Origin: Porticoccaceae bacterium | GTDB lineage: Bacteria > Pseudomonadota > Gammaproteobacteria > Pseudomonadales > Porticoccaceae | Assembly: GCA_030741175.1 (NCBI GenBank) | Contig: JASLVT010000005.1 | Location: 15,104-20,148, forward strand | Length of the DNA stretch: 5,045 bases | Direction of reading: 5' to 3' | In this document: piece by piece, positions 1 through 5,005 of the stretch | Position numbering within the stretch: position 1 is the stretch's first letter | How the letters are laid out: each line of letters begins with the position of its first letter | Notes under the pieces: generated by a model | Seen by the model: the letters and a program-made list of their open reading frames with translations, nothing else | The model's database searches: none | What the model was told of the DNA's origin: nothing | Position numbers and translations under genes: made by a program

Positions 1-144
1 AAGCAAACCAACAGATCGCATAGCTCTATCATCTACATTAGCTAAGGACGCAGCCATATCGCGCCAACGGTTAGGCGACAAAAACGGGATAATGCCCTCA
101 AATACCAACATCAAGCCCAACGCTCTGACTATTTCTTCGAGCAT
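1..144 (-). CDS. yjeT: DUF2065 (YjeT-like) small inner-membrane protein, 5' part only
   Basis: This reading frame starts at ATG 144-142 and stays open for 48 codons to the left edge, so the 3' end is missing. The protein begins MLEEIVRALGLMLVFEG and continues with IIPFLSPNRWRDM. The hydrophobic helix with a central FEG, followed by P-x-x-x-P-x-x-W, is the pattern of E. coli YjeT (DUF2065; about 65 residues), which has LVLEG and then YPKAWKKM in the same places. The family consists of tiny proteins with two membrane segments and no established function. Only the first segment (about residues 8-22) and the beginning of what would lead to the second are visible here. A good Shine-Dalgarno, GAGGTG, lies 7 bases before the ATG. 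The position after hflC and, in related genomes, before purA supports the assignment. A strong terminator just upstream means it is probably expressed separately from hflC or by readthrough. The family call is firm; the function is unknown. Confidence 0.85.
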   Translation of the reverse strand, partial: MLEEIVRALGLMLVFEGIIPFLSPNRWRDMAASLANVDDRAMRSVGLL

Positions 145-151
145 CTGTATT

Positions 152-157
152 CACCTC
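152..157 (-). promoter_or_regulatory. Ribosome binding site of the DUF2065 gene
   Basis: GAGGTG on the minus strand, 7 bases before the ATG at 144. It fixes the start of this short gene. It lies just downstream of the terminator, so any transcript able to use it must start upstream of, or inside, that terminator or read through it. Confidence 0.7.
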
Positions 158-168
158 AGATCCGGCAT

Positions 169-193
169 AAAAAAACCGAGTCTCCTCGGTTTT
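169..193 (-). terminator. Rho-independent terminator after hflC
   Basis: On the minus strand the sequence reads AAAACCGAG, loop GAGA, CTCGGTTTT. This is a perfect 9-bp stem with a 4-base loop, and its second arm is part of a run of seven T residues. That is a canonical intrinsic terminator for transcripts leaving hflC. On the plus strand the T run is only four long and there is no plus-strand gene to end, so I assign it to the minus strand. The stem is 24 bases from the DUF2065 start codon. Just upstream lies a 12-bp perfect palindrome, TTAGAATTCTAA (192-203), which overlaps the end of the stem. Confidence 0.9.
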
Positions 194-218
194 AGAATTC
201 TAACAAACTCGCCTTCAA

Positions 219-276
219 TGTGGCAGAGGTTTTTACACTAATTGACGATATCAACTAGACAGCCACCTCTGCCACA
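219..276. repeat. Perfect 12-bp inverted repeat after hflC
   Basis: The arms are TGTGGCAGAGGT (219-230) and ACCTCTGCCACA (265-276), perfectly complementary and separated by 34 bases. The central region holds a small inner stem, TTGA/TCAA (242-245 with 251-254), so the RNA could form a long stem with an internal loop and a terminal hairpin. Neither arm is followed by a T run, so it is not itself an intrinsic terminator. It begins 6 bases after the hflC stop codon. Possible roles are transcript stabilisation, a protein-binding site or part of a 3'-UTR RNA. The role is unknown; the repeat itself is certain. Confidence 0.9.
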
Positions 277-282
277 GGACAC

Positions 283-1152
283 TCATTTAGCGCTTTGTTT
301 GTTAAGGTATTTAAAGAAGTCACTATCTGGCTCGACCAACAGTATATCTCCTTTGTTTGCAAAGGAGGTTTTGTATGCATTGAGACTACGCATAAATGCG
401 TAGAACTCCGGATCTCTCTGATAGGCATCAGCATAGATAGCCGCCGCTTCGGCATCACCCTCACCGCGCAACTCTTCCGCATCACGATAGGCATTGGCCA
501 GTTCGATAGTGCGCTCGCGGTCTGCAGAGGCACGAATCTTTTCCGCTTTCTCTTTACCAGTTGAGCGCAGCTCTCGCGCTTCTTTCTCGCGCTCGGCGGT
601 CATACGACGGAACACCTGGCTACTGACTTCCTGTGGCAGATCAATGCGCTTGACTCGGACATCTACCACCTCAATTCCCAGCTCTTCAAGAACCGTGCTG
701 TTGAGATCTTCGGTAATATTCTTCATCAGCAAATCACGCTCACCAGAAACCACTTCATTGAGAGTACGCGTACCAAACTGATTTCTCAGCCCATCGTTTA
801 CTCGATTAGCCAGACGGTTCTGCGCCACCGACTCCACACCACCAGTTTTGGTGTAGTAGGTTTCCACATTAGAAATACGCCACTTGGCATAGGAATCTAC
901 GATCAGACGCTTCTTTTCAATGGTAAAGAAGCTGGCTGGCTGCGCATCCACAGTCAGAATCCGAGCATCAAATATCCGCACATCATCGACAAAAGGTATT
1001 TTGAAATGCAGACCGGGCTGTATATCACCTTCAATTAACTCACCAAACCGTAACTTGATACCGCGCTCAAATTCGCTAATCACATAAACAGTGCTATTCA
1101 CGGCACCCAGAAGAAGTATCAGCAGACCAAAGGTTGTTACTAATCTATTCAT
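283..1152 (-). CDS. hflC: HflC, SPFH-domain subunit of the HflKC complex
   Basis: HflC is an inner-membrane protein with one N-terminal membrane segment and a large periplasmic part. With HflK it forms a cage around the FtsH AAA protease and modulates degradation of membrane proteins. The 289-residue product shows a hydrophobic anchor at about residues 6-24, then the Band-7/SPFH domain starting FERGIKLRFGE (28-38), with GLHFKIPF (47-54) and the DSYAKWRIS block (86-94). A charged, probably coiled-coil stretch follows (about 185-225), then GEGDAEAAAIYADAY (230-244), DPEFYAFMRSL (247-257) and PDSDFFKYL (275-283), all hallmarks of the family. E. coli HflC has 334 residues; this protein lacks its internal insertion, like the short Pseudomonas-type form. 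The ATG overlaps the hflK stop as ATGA, with GGAGAG 6 bases upstream, so the pair is translationally coupled. It is the last gene before a strong terminator. Confidence 0.97.
   Translation of the reverse strand: MNRLVTTFGLLILLLGAVNSTVYVISEFERGIKLRFGELIEGDIQPGLHFKIPFVDDVRIFDARILTVDAQPASFFTIEKKRLIVDSYAKWRISNVETYYTKTGGVESVAQNRLANRVNDGLRNQFGTRTLNEVVSGERDLLMKNITEDLNSTVLEELGIEVVDVRVKRIDLPQEVSSQVFRRMTAEREKEARELRSTGKEKAEKIRASADRERTIELANAYRDAEELRGEGDAEAAAIYADAYQRDPEFYAFMRSLNAYKTSFANKGDILLVEPDSDFFKYLNKQSAK
348..403 (-). other. Two adjacent hairpins within the 3' end of hflC
   Basis: The first is CTCCTTTG/CAAAGGAG (348-355 with 360-367, loop of 4). The second is CTACGCA/TGCGTAG (386-392 with 397-403, loop of 4). 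Both are perfect stems inside hflC codons; the second lies over the conserved FYAFMRS segment. They add to the 12-bp repeat and the terminator downstream, giving four inverted repeats within about 235 bases. An 8-bp stem can easily arise by chance in 5 kb, so biological relevance is uncertain. Confidence 0.45.
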
Positions 1153-2276
1153 CGTCGTCTCTCCGATTGAACTCTCTCTGCATTTCTCTGTAATCTCTCA
1201 ATCACATCATTGGCAATACGATCAACCATTTGATCACTGCTCTCCGAAGAGCGAGCTTGCGAAGATGCACCCTGCTGCACAATCTTATCAAGGGGAAGGT
1301 AGAGCATATTATTTCCACCCTCTGTGTCCATTAGAACCTTGCTACTACTGGTCATAACCTGCTCAATTGCATCGATGTAAAGACGCTCTCGAGTGACTTC
1401 TGGAGCCTTTTTATACTCAGCTAATAGCTTTGTAAAGCGCTTGGCTTCACCCTGAGATTTAGACACCACCTGTGACTTGTAACCATTGGCTTCTTCCCGC
1501 AGACGCTGTGCCTGACCACGCGCTTCTGGAATAATACCGTTGGAATAAGCCTGTGCCTCGTTCACTAGACGCTCCAAATCCTCTCGCGCTTTGATTACAT
1601 CATCGTAGGCCGCCTTAACCTCTGTCGGTGGCCGTGCCTCTTCAATATTGATTTTCACCACATTGATACCACTACCGTAGACATCCAGTAGGTCCTGCAG
1701 TTTCTGAGCTGTACCCTCAGCTACCTGTTCACGACCAGTAGAGATAACTCCGTCCAAACCTGTGCCGCCCACAACATGGCGCAATGCACTGTCGGTGGCG
1801 TGCTTCAAACTGGTCTCTGGATCTTTAATATTCAGTACAAAGTCCTTGGCATTGGCAATGTTGTACTGCACCGTCAATGAAATCTCTACGATATTTTCAT
1901 CTTGCGTCAACATCAAACCACGAGCCGAATATTGCCGCTCTTCGGTAACGCGTACTCTGGTAACAGAGTCTATAATTCGGGGATTCCACTTCAAACCTGA
2001 CCCTAACGTATCGTGGTACTTACCCAATCGGAGCACAACCGCTTGCTCTTTCTCATCGACCTGATAAACACCCAACAGGCCCCAGAGCACAGCGAATACA
2101 AACAGTGATATGAAAAAAAGTCCCTTACCACCGCCACCCTCTGAACCAGAGCCACCACCAAACGAGCCTAATTTATCTTTAAGCTTTTTCAATGCCTCAT
2201 CAAGATCTGGCGGGCCATCATTATTGCGATTACCGCCCCAAGGGTCTCTGCCACCACCCGGTTCATTCCAGGCCAT
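1149..2276 (-). CDS. hflK: HflK, SPFH-domain subunit of the HflKC complex
   Basis: HflK is the partner of HflC: it is anchored in the inner membrane, faces the periplasm, and surrounds and regulates FtsH. The protein starts MAWNEPGGGRDPWGG, the typical proline/glycine/tryptophan-rich cytoplasmic tail, then GPPDLDEALKKLKDKL (21-36). A glycine-rich linker precedes one membrane helix (about 52-71). The SPFH domain begins at YQVDEKEQAVVLRLGKY (71-87), with the conserved KINIEEARPPTEVKAAYDDV (208-227). A long charged, probably coiled-coil stretch (about 225-300) and a conserved MLYLPLDK (324-331) follow; the C-terminal tail is polar and variable. I chose ATG 2276-2274 (375 residues) over an in-frame TTG four codons upstream (2288), because GGAG sits 6 bases before the ATG and the family starts with MAWNEPG. 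It is somewhat shorter than the 419-residue E. coli protein. hflX ends 58 bases upstream and hflC overlaps by 4 bases. Confidence 0.97.
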   Translation of the reverse strand: MAWNEPGGGRDPWGGNRNNDGPPDLDEALKKLKDKLGSFGGGSGSEGGGGKGLFFISLFVFAVLWGLLGVYQVDEKEQAVVLRLGKYHDTLGSGLKWNPRIIDSVTRVRVTEERQYSARGLMLTQDENIVEISLTVQYNIANAKDFVLNIKDPETSLKHATDSALRHVVGGTGLDGVISTGREQVAEGTAQKLQDLLDVYGSGINVVKINIEEARPPTEVKAAYDDVIKAREDLERLVNEAQAYSNGIIPEARGQAQRLREEANGYKSQVVSKSQGEAKRFTKLLAEYKKAPEVTRERLYIDAIEQVMTSSSKVLMDTEGGNNMLYLPLDKIVQQGASSQARSSESSDQMVDRIANDVIERLQRNAERVQSERRR

Positions 2277-2282
2277 AATATT

Positions 2283-2286
2283 CTCC
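2283..2286 (-). promoter_or_regulatory. Ribosome binding site deciding the hflK start
   Basis: GGAG on the minus strand, 6 bases before ATG 2276. It overlaps the alternative in-frame TTG codon at 2288, which makes that TTG an unlikely start and supports the 375-residue HflK. Confidence 0.8.
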
Positions 2287-2334
2287 AAATTGTAGTTAAT
2301 GTTGCAATGAGCTAAAAAGTGTATTGGTAGGTCA

Positions 2335-3630
2335 TTACAATGTGACCAAATCCTGCATTTTCAACCCCGATACCTTCAATAAGCGTAAAAAATCACTCTC
2401 CGCTAACTTTACTTCCAAATTAATCATGCCTTGAGCATCAATATTCTCAGATACCACCGCCTTGTGATTGTAAAGTGCCGCCCGCAATGCTCCCTGAGTG
2501 GGTTGCAATTGTAGATACTTATGTAACTGCACCCCAGGTAAACGTTGGGTCACTGCCTCTAACAATAAATTTAGCCCTTCCCCAGTTTGCGCGGAGAGCC
2601 AGATAGCTTCCGGAGTTCCATCGGCATCTCGCTCTATACGGGCATAGGGATCATCCAATAGATCAATTTTGTTGTAAACCACTAGCGTTGGCAACTCATG
2701 AGCACCAATTTCTTTGAGAACCGCCTGCACACGCTCAATATTAATATTTCGCTCTTCGGCAGCAGCATCCACCACATGTAGTAGCAACGTAGCCGAGGCC
2801 GCCTCTTCTAAGGTCGCCCTAAATGCATTAACCAAGCGATGAGGCAGATGACTGATAAAACCCACGGTGTCAGCAAAAATAACCGACCCCTGCTCAGGGA
2901 TATCAAGACGCCTCATGGTCGGATCTAAGGTGGCAAATAATTGATCAGCAGCAAATACGTCAGAATCGGTCAAGTTATTAAATAACGTCGATTTCCCCGC
3001 ATTGGTATAACCCACCAATGACACTATAGGGATTTCTGCCCTATCCCTAGAGCGACGACTTTGGCCACGCTGCTTCCTAACTTTTTCCAATCGCTTTTTA
3101 ATCGTCTGGATACGCTCTCTGACCATGCGCCGGTCAGATTCGAGCTGCGTCTCGCCCGGACCGCGCATCCCTATACCACCTTTTTCTCTGTCCAAATGCG
3201 TCCAACCACGCACCAACCTTGAAGACAAGTGTTGCAGTTGTGCTAGCTCAACTTGCAATTTACCCTCATGTGTACGTGCGCGCTGAGCAAAAATATCAAG
3301 AATCAGGCCAGTTCTGTCCAAAACACGACACTTTAGCTCGGCCTCCAGATTACGCTCCTGACTGGGGGATAGATTGTGATTGAAGATCACCAACTCAGCG
3401 TCACAACTGCGAACAGCGCTTGAGATTTCAGCTAATTTGCCCGTGCCGACAAAAAATTTTGCGTGAGGACTTTGACGCGACCCCGTTAAAAATTCAACGG
3501 GGTCGCCACCGGCGGAAATCACCAACTCCTCGAATTCTCGAGGATCCTCAGGTTCAGTTTCGCTATTGAGCTTGAGATGGACCAGAACCGCGCGCTCGCC
3601 AAAATCCGGCCGCTCAAAAAACAATGACAC
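2335..3630 (-). CDS. hflX: HflX, ribosome-associated GTPase
   Basis: HflX is a cytoplasmic GTPase that binds the 50S subunit. In E. coli it splits stalled or heat-damaged ribosomes; early work linked it with HflKC, but it is not a protease component. The 431-residue protein has the N-terminal HflX domain (about 10-195), with LTGSRQSPHAKFFVGTGK (48-65), the LDRTGLILDIFAQRARTHEG block (104-123), and GIGMRGPGETQLESDRR (152-168), followed by a basic helical linker. The G domain then shows G1 GYTNAGKST (207-215), LFATLDPT (231-238), G3 DTVGF (254-258), G4 NKID (320-323) and G5 SAQTG (346-350), all intact. The C-terminal domain is the variable part. The start is GTG 3630-3628, 5 bases after the hfq stop, with no recognisable Shine-Dalgarno. 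It is the most upstream start codon available in the frame and gives the usual FFERP N-terminus, so translation is probably coupled to hfq. Length is close to the 426 residues of E. coli HflX. Confidence 0.97.
   Translation of the reverse strand: MSLFFERPDFGERAVLVHLKLNSETEPEDPREFEELVISAGGDPVEFLTGSRQSPHAKFFVGTGKLAEISSAVRSCDAELVIFNHNLSPSQERNLEAELKCRVLDRTGLILDIFAQRARTHEGKLQVELAQLQHLSSRLVRGWTHLDREKGGIGMRGPGETQLESDRRMVRERIQTIKKRLEKVRKQRGQSRRSRDRAEIPIVSLVGYTNAGKSTLFNNLTDSDVFAADQLFATLDPTMRRLDIPEQGSVIFADTVGFISHLPHRLVNAFRATLEEAASATLLLHVVDAAAEERNINIERVQAVLKEIGAHELPTLVVYNKIDLLDDPYARIERDADGTPEAIWLSAQTGEGLNLLLEAVTQRLPGVQLHKYLQLQPTQGALRAALYNHKAVVSENIDAQGMINLEVKLAESDFLRLLKVSGLKMQDLVTL
3477..3506 (-). other. 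Perfect 11-bp hairpin inside hflX
   Basis: The arms GCGACCCCGTT (3477-3487) and AACGGGGTCGC (3496-3506) are perfectly complementary around an 8-base loop. In the mRNA the loop reads GAAUUUUU. It lies about 125-154 bases into hflX, over codons for roughly G42-R52. No T run follows on either strand, so it does not look like an intrinsic terminator. The stem is G+C-rich in a moderately AT-rich context. It could be an mRNA structure or a binding site; the function is unknown. Confidence 0.85.
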
Positions 3631-3635
3631 CTTTG

Positions 3636-3920
3636 TTAGAAATTGTCGTCGCGATAGTTACCGGCATTATCAGCATCATCTGACATCCCTCCAGATGCAT
3701 TACTGGCGGGTAGTCGAACCGCTCGAGACGGCACAACTGTGGAGATAGCGTGCTTATACACCATCTGACTGACGGTGTTTTTTAGCAGCACTACGAACTG
3801 ATCAAAAGACTCAATCTGTCCCTGCAACTTGATACCGTTAACGAGAAAAATAGAAACCGGAACGCGCTCTTTCCTTAAGACATTAAGAAAAGGGTCTTGT
3901 AGGTTATGCCCCTTCGACAT
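3636..3920 (-). CDS. hfq: Hfq, Sm-like RNA chaperone
   Basis: Hfq is the hexameric Sm-fold protein that pairs small regulatory RNAs with target mRNAs in the cytoplasm. The 94-residue product has a nearly invariant core: [11 protein letters not shown] (2-12), Sm1 region [20 protein letters not shown] (20-39), [10 protein letters not shown] (39-48), and the Sm2 hallmark VYKHAIS (54-60) followed by TVVPSR. Proximal-face residues Q8, D9, F42, Y55, K56 and H57 are all present, and the rim basic patch reads R16-K17-E18-R19. Position 25, a tyrosine on the distal A-binding face in E. coli Hfq, is phenylalanine here. The C-terminal tail (about 70-94) is shorter than the E. coli one and ends in an acidic stretch (DDADN...DDNF), as expected for the tip that helps release RNA. 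The start is ATG 3920 with AAGGAG 7 bases upstream. A promoter candidate lies in the 122-base spacer from miaA; hflX follows after 5 bases. Confidence 0.99.
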   Translation of the reverse strand: MSKGHNLQDPFLNVLRKERVPVSIFLVNGIKLQGQIESFDQFVVLLKNTVSQMVYKHAISTVVPSRAVRLPASNASGGMSDDADNAGNYRDDNF

Positions 3921-4020
3921 AGTACTACTCCTTAATATTGAAAATTCAATGGCGCCACAATACAGGTGGCAAAAAAATAAAAACGGGATTGCAAATTATC
4001 AGAGCTCACTTATGCTCTTT
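3921..4020 (-). promoter_or_regulatory. Structured, U-rich 5' leader of hfq
   Basis: This is the predicted untranslated leader if transcription starts just after the TATAAT box. From 5' to 3' on the minus strand it contains a 5-bp hairpin AGAGC/GCTCT (about 4002-4019), a U-tract of twelve T interrupted by one A (3971-3983), a hairpin GCCAC/GTGGC directly after the tract (3954-3970), a small A+T hairpin (3937-3950), and the AAGGAG ribosome binding site (3928-3933). In E. coli, Hfq represses its own mRNA by binding the leader. A U-rich tract next to a hairpin is the kind of site Hfq's proximal face prefers. Autoregulation here is inference. Confidence 0.5.
3928..3933 (-). promoter_or_regulatory. 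Ribosome binding site of hfq
   Basis: AAGGAG on the minus strand, 7 bases before ATG 3920. It is a near-ideal Shine-Dalgarno sequence, consistent with high expression of Hfq, and it confirms the start codon. A small A+T-rich hairpin (3937-3950) lies just upstream. Confidence 0.85.
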
Positions 4021-4024
4021 CCCT

Positions 4025-4053
4025 ATTATAGTACATGGTTACCTATTTAAGTA
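4025..4053 (-). promoter_or_regulatory. Candidate sigma-70 promoter for hfq
   Basis: A perfect TATAAT (minus strand 4030-4025) lies in the miaA-hfq spacer. With a 17-base spacer the -35 position holds TACTTA (4053-4048), a poor match that falls inside the last codons of miaA. The start would be near 4018, giving a leader of about 98 bases. In E. coli hfq has its own promoters inside and downstream of miaA, so an internal promoter is expected here. The -10 box is good but the -35 is weak. Confidence 0.55.
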
Positions 4054-4061
4054 CTTGCAAG
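4033..4061 (-). promoter_or_regulatory. Candidate sigma-32 (heat-shock) promoter for hfq
   Basis: CTTGCAA (4061-4055), a 14-base spacer and AACCATGT (4040-4033) resemble the heat-shock consensus CTTGAAA - about 14 bases - CCCCATnT. The -35 differs at one position. The -10 keeps the CCAT core and the final T. It overlaps the end of miaA and lies immediately upstream of the TATAAT box. Sigma-32 promoters are known in this operon of E. coli, which raises the plausibility. Found by eye only. Confidence 0.4.
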
Positions 4062-4987
4062 CTCTGTTTACAGATCTCTTTAATGCTGAAAAATTCCTTT
4101 TCATTGTCAATATTTATTGTAGTGGCCCCAGACCAGTTCCTTAGCCAAGTCATTTGCCGTTTTGCGAGCTGACGGGTGGCAACAACGCCTTTTTTAACTG
4201 CATCCTCCAAACTGTACTCTCCAGCCCAGTAATTCCATAACTGCCTATAACCTACCGCACGGATAGCCGGTAGATTGATGTGCAGATCACCTCGATTGTA
4301 TAGTTGCTCAACTTCCCGCACAAAACCGAGCTCCATCATTGACTGAAATCGCTGTTCGATACGCTTGTGGAGTAGTTTGCGGTTCTGTGGGATTAGAGAA
4401 ATTTGGCGAAAATTATAATCTTTCGATAAGCCACCAACCGATTCAGTCTGTAGCGCCGACATCGGCGTACCCGTAACTAGATAAACTTCTAATGCTCTCT
4501 GAATACGATGAGAGTGATTGGGATGTAGACGGCTAGCTGTTTGTGGATCAACCTCAGCGAGTTGCTCATAAAGACTTGGCCAGCCATCCCTTTGAGCTCT
4601 CAGTTCCAATGTATCGCGAATCTGCTGATTAGCTGCAGGGAGCCTAGAAAGTCCCTCCAACAGCACTTTGAAATACATCATACTGCCACCCACAAGGAGT
4701 GGAATACGTCCTGAAGCGCAAATATCAGCCATTTCGCGCCGCGCATCGGCTAAAAAGTCAGCAGCACTATAGCTCTGAGCCGGATCACGAATATCAAGTA
4801 ATCGATGAGGTACTCGCGCCAAGATGTCAGCATCAGGCTTAGCGCTACCGATATTAAGCTGACAATAGACTTGAGTGGAATCTACATTGATCAACTCAAC
4901 AGGCAAATGTTTGCGCAATTCTATGGCCAAGGCAGTCTTACCACTCGCTGTCGGTCCCATCAAATTAATGGCGAGGGGCTTATCCAT
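4043..4987 (-). CDS. miaA: MiaA, tRNA dimethylallyltransferase
   Basis: MiaA transfers a dimethylallyl group from dimethylallyl diphosphate to A37 of tRNAs that read codons starting with U, the first step towards ms2i6A. This improves codon reading and affects stress regulators. The P-loop GPTASGKT (11-18) is followed by the conserved INVDSTQVY (33-41) and IGSAKP (46-51), HRLLDIRDP (61-69), YSAADF (73-78), GRIPLLVGGSMMYFKVLLEG (93-112), and the C-terminal RAVGYRQLWNY (243-253) and ATRQLAKRQMTWLRNW (270-285). Nothing essential appears to be missing, and 314 residues compares well with 316 in E. coli. I chose ATG 4987-4985; an in-frame TTG four codons upstream (4999) would give 318 residues. 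Neither start has a convincing Shine-Dalgarno, and the P-loop lies 10 residues from the ATG. mutL ends 18 bases before the ATG in the same frame, so translation is likely coupled. The stop is TAG. Confidence 0.97.
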   Translation of the reverse strand: MDKPLAINLMGPTASGKTALAIELRKHLPVELINVDSTQVYCQLNIGSAKPDADILARVPHRLLDIRDPAQSYSAADFLADARREMADICASGRIPLLVGGSMMYFKVLLEGLSRLPAANQQIRDTLELRAQRDGWPSLYEQLAEVDPQTASRLHPNHSHRIQRALEVYLVTGTPMSALQTESVGGLSKDYNFRQISLIPQNRKLLHKRIEQRFQSMMELGFVREVEQLYNRGDLHINLPAIRAVGYRQLWNYWAGEYSLEDAVKKGVVATRQLAKRQMTWLRNWSGATTINIDNEKEFFSIKEICKQSLQVLK

Positions 4988-5005
4988 GACATTTATCAAT
5001 CGACA

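Noticed and set aside
169..203. The post-hflC terminator as bidirectional
   Set aside because: The plus-strand T run is only four bases and no plus-strand gene precedes it.
361..367. AAAGGAG within hflC as the ribosome binding site of a nested gene
   Set aside because: Only in-frame CTG and TTG codons follow at suitable distance, giving just the hflC C-terminus, and the motif is sequestered in a stem.
295..781. Plus-strand open frames of 89 and 95 codons opposite hflC
   Set aside because: They lie wholly antisense to a clearly conserved gene, have no ribosome binding site and give low-complexity Ser/Arg-rich products typical of shadow frames.
1762..2295. Plus-strand open frames opposite hflK, including a Pro-rich 61-codon frame
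   Set aside because: They are shadows of the hflK coding sequence; the Pro-rich product is the reverse reading of HflK's glycine-rich linker.
2277..2334. Separate promoter for hflK in the hflX-hflK gap
   Set aside because: A TACAAT-like -10 is present but the matching -35 position is poor (TTTTAG), so I do not call a promoter.
3027..3049. 7-bp inverted repeat TAGGGAT/ATCCCTA inside hflX
   Set aside because: A 7-bp stem with a 9-base loop is expected by chance several times in 5 kb and nothing around it suggests a role.
3954..3983. Hairpin next to a poly-A/T tract in the miaA-hfq spacer read as a terminator
   Set aside because: On the minus strand the T run comes before the stem, and on the plus strand the stem is followed by A, so neither orientation makes an intrinsic terminator.
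4082..4110. Perfect TTGACA (-35) on the minus strand inside miaA as another hfq promoter
   Set aside because: No acceptable -10 box is found at 16-19 bases (the 17-base position reads AGCATT), so it is probably part of the coding sequence only.
3829..4144. Plus-strand frames across hfq, the spacer and the end of miaA
   Set aside because: They overlap two conserved minus-strand genes and the promoter region, and have no family-like motifs.
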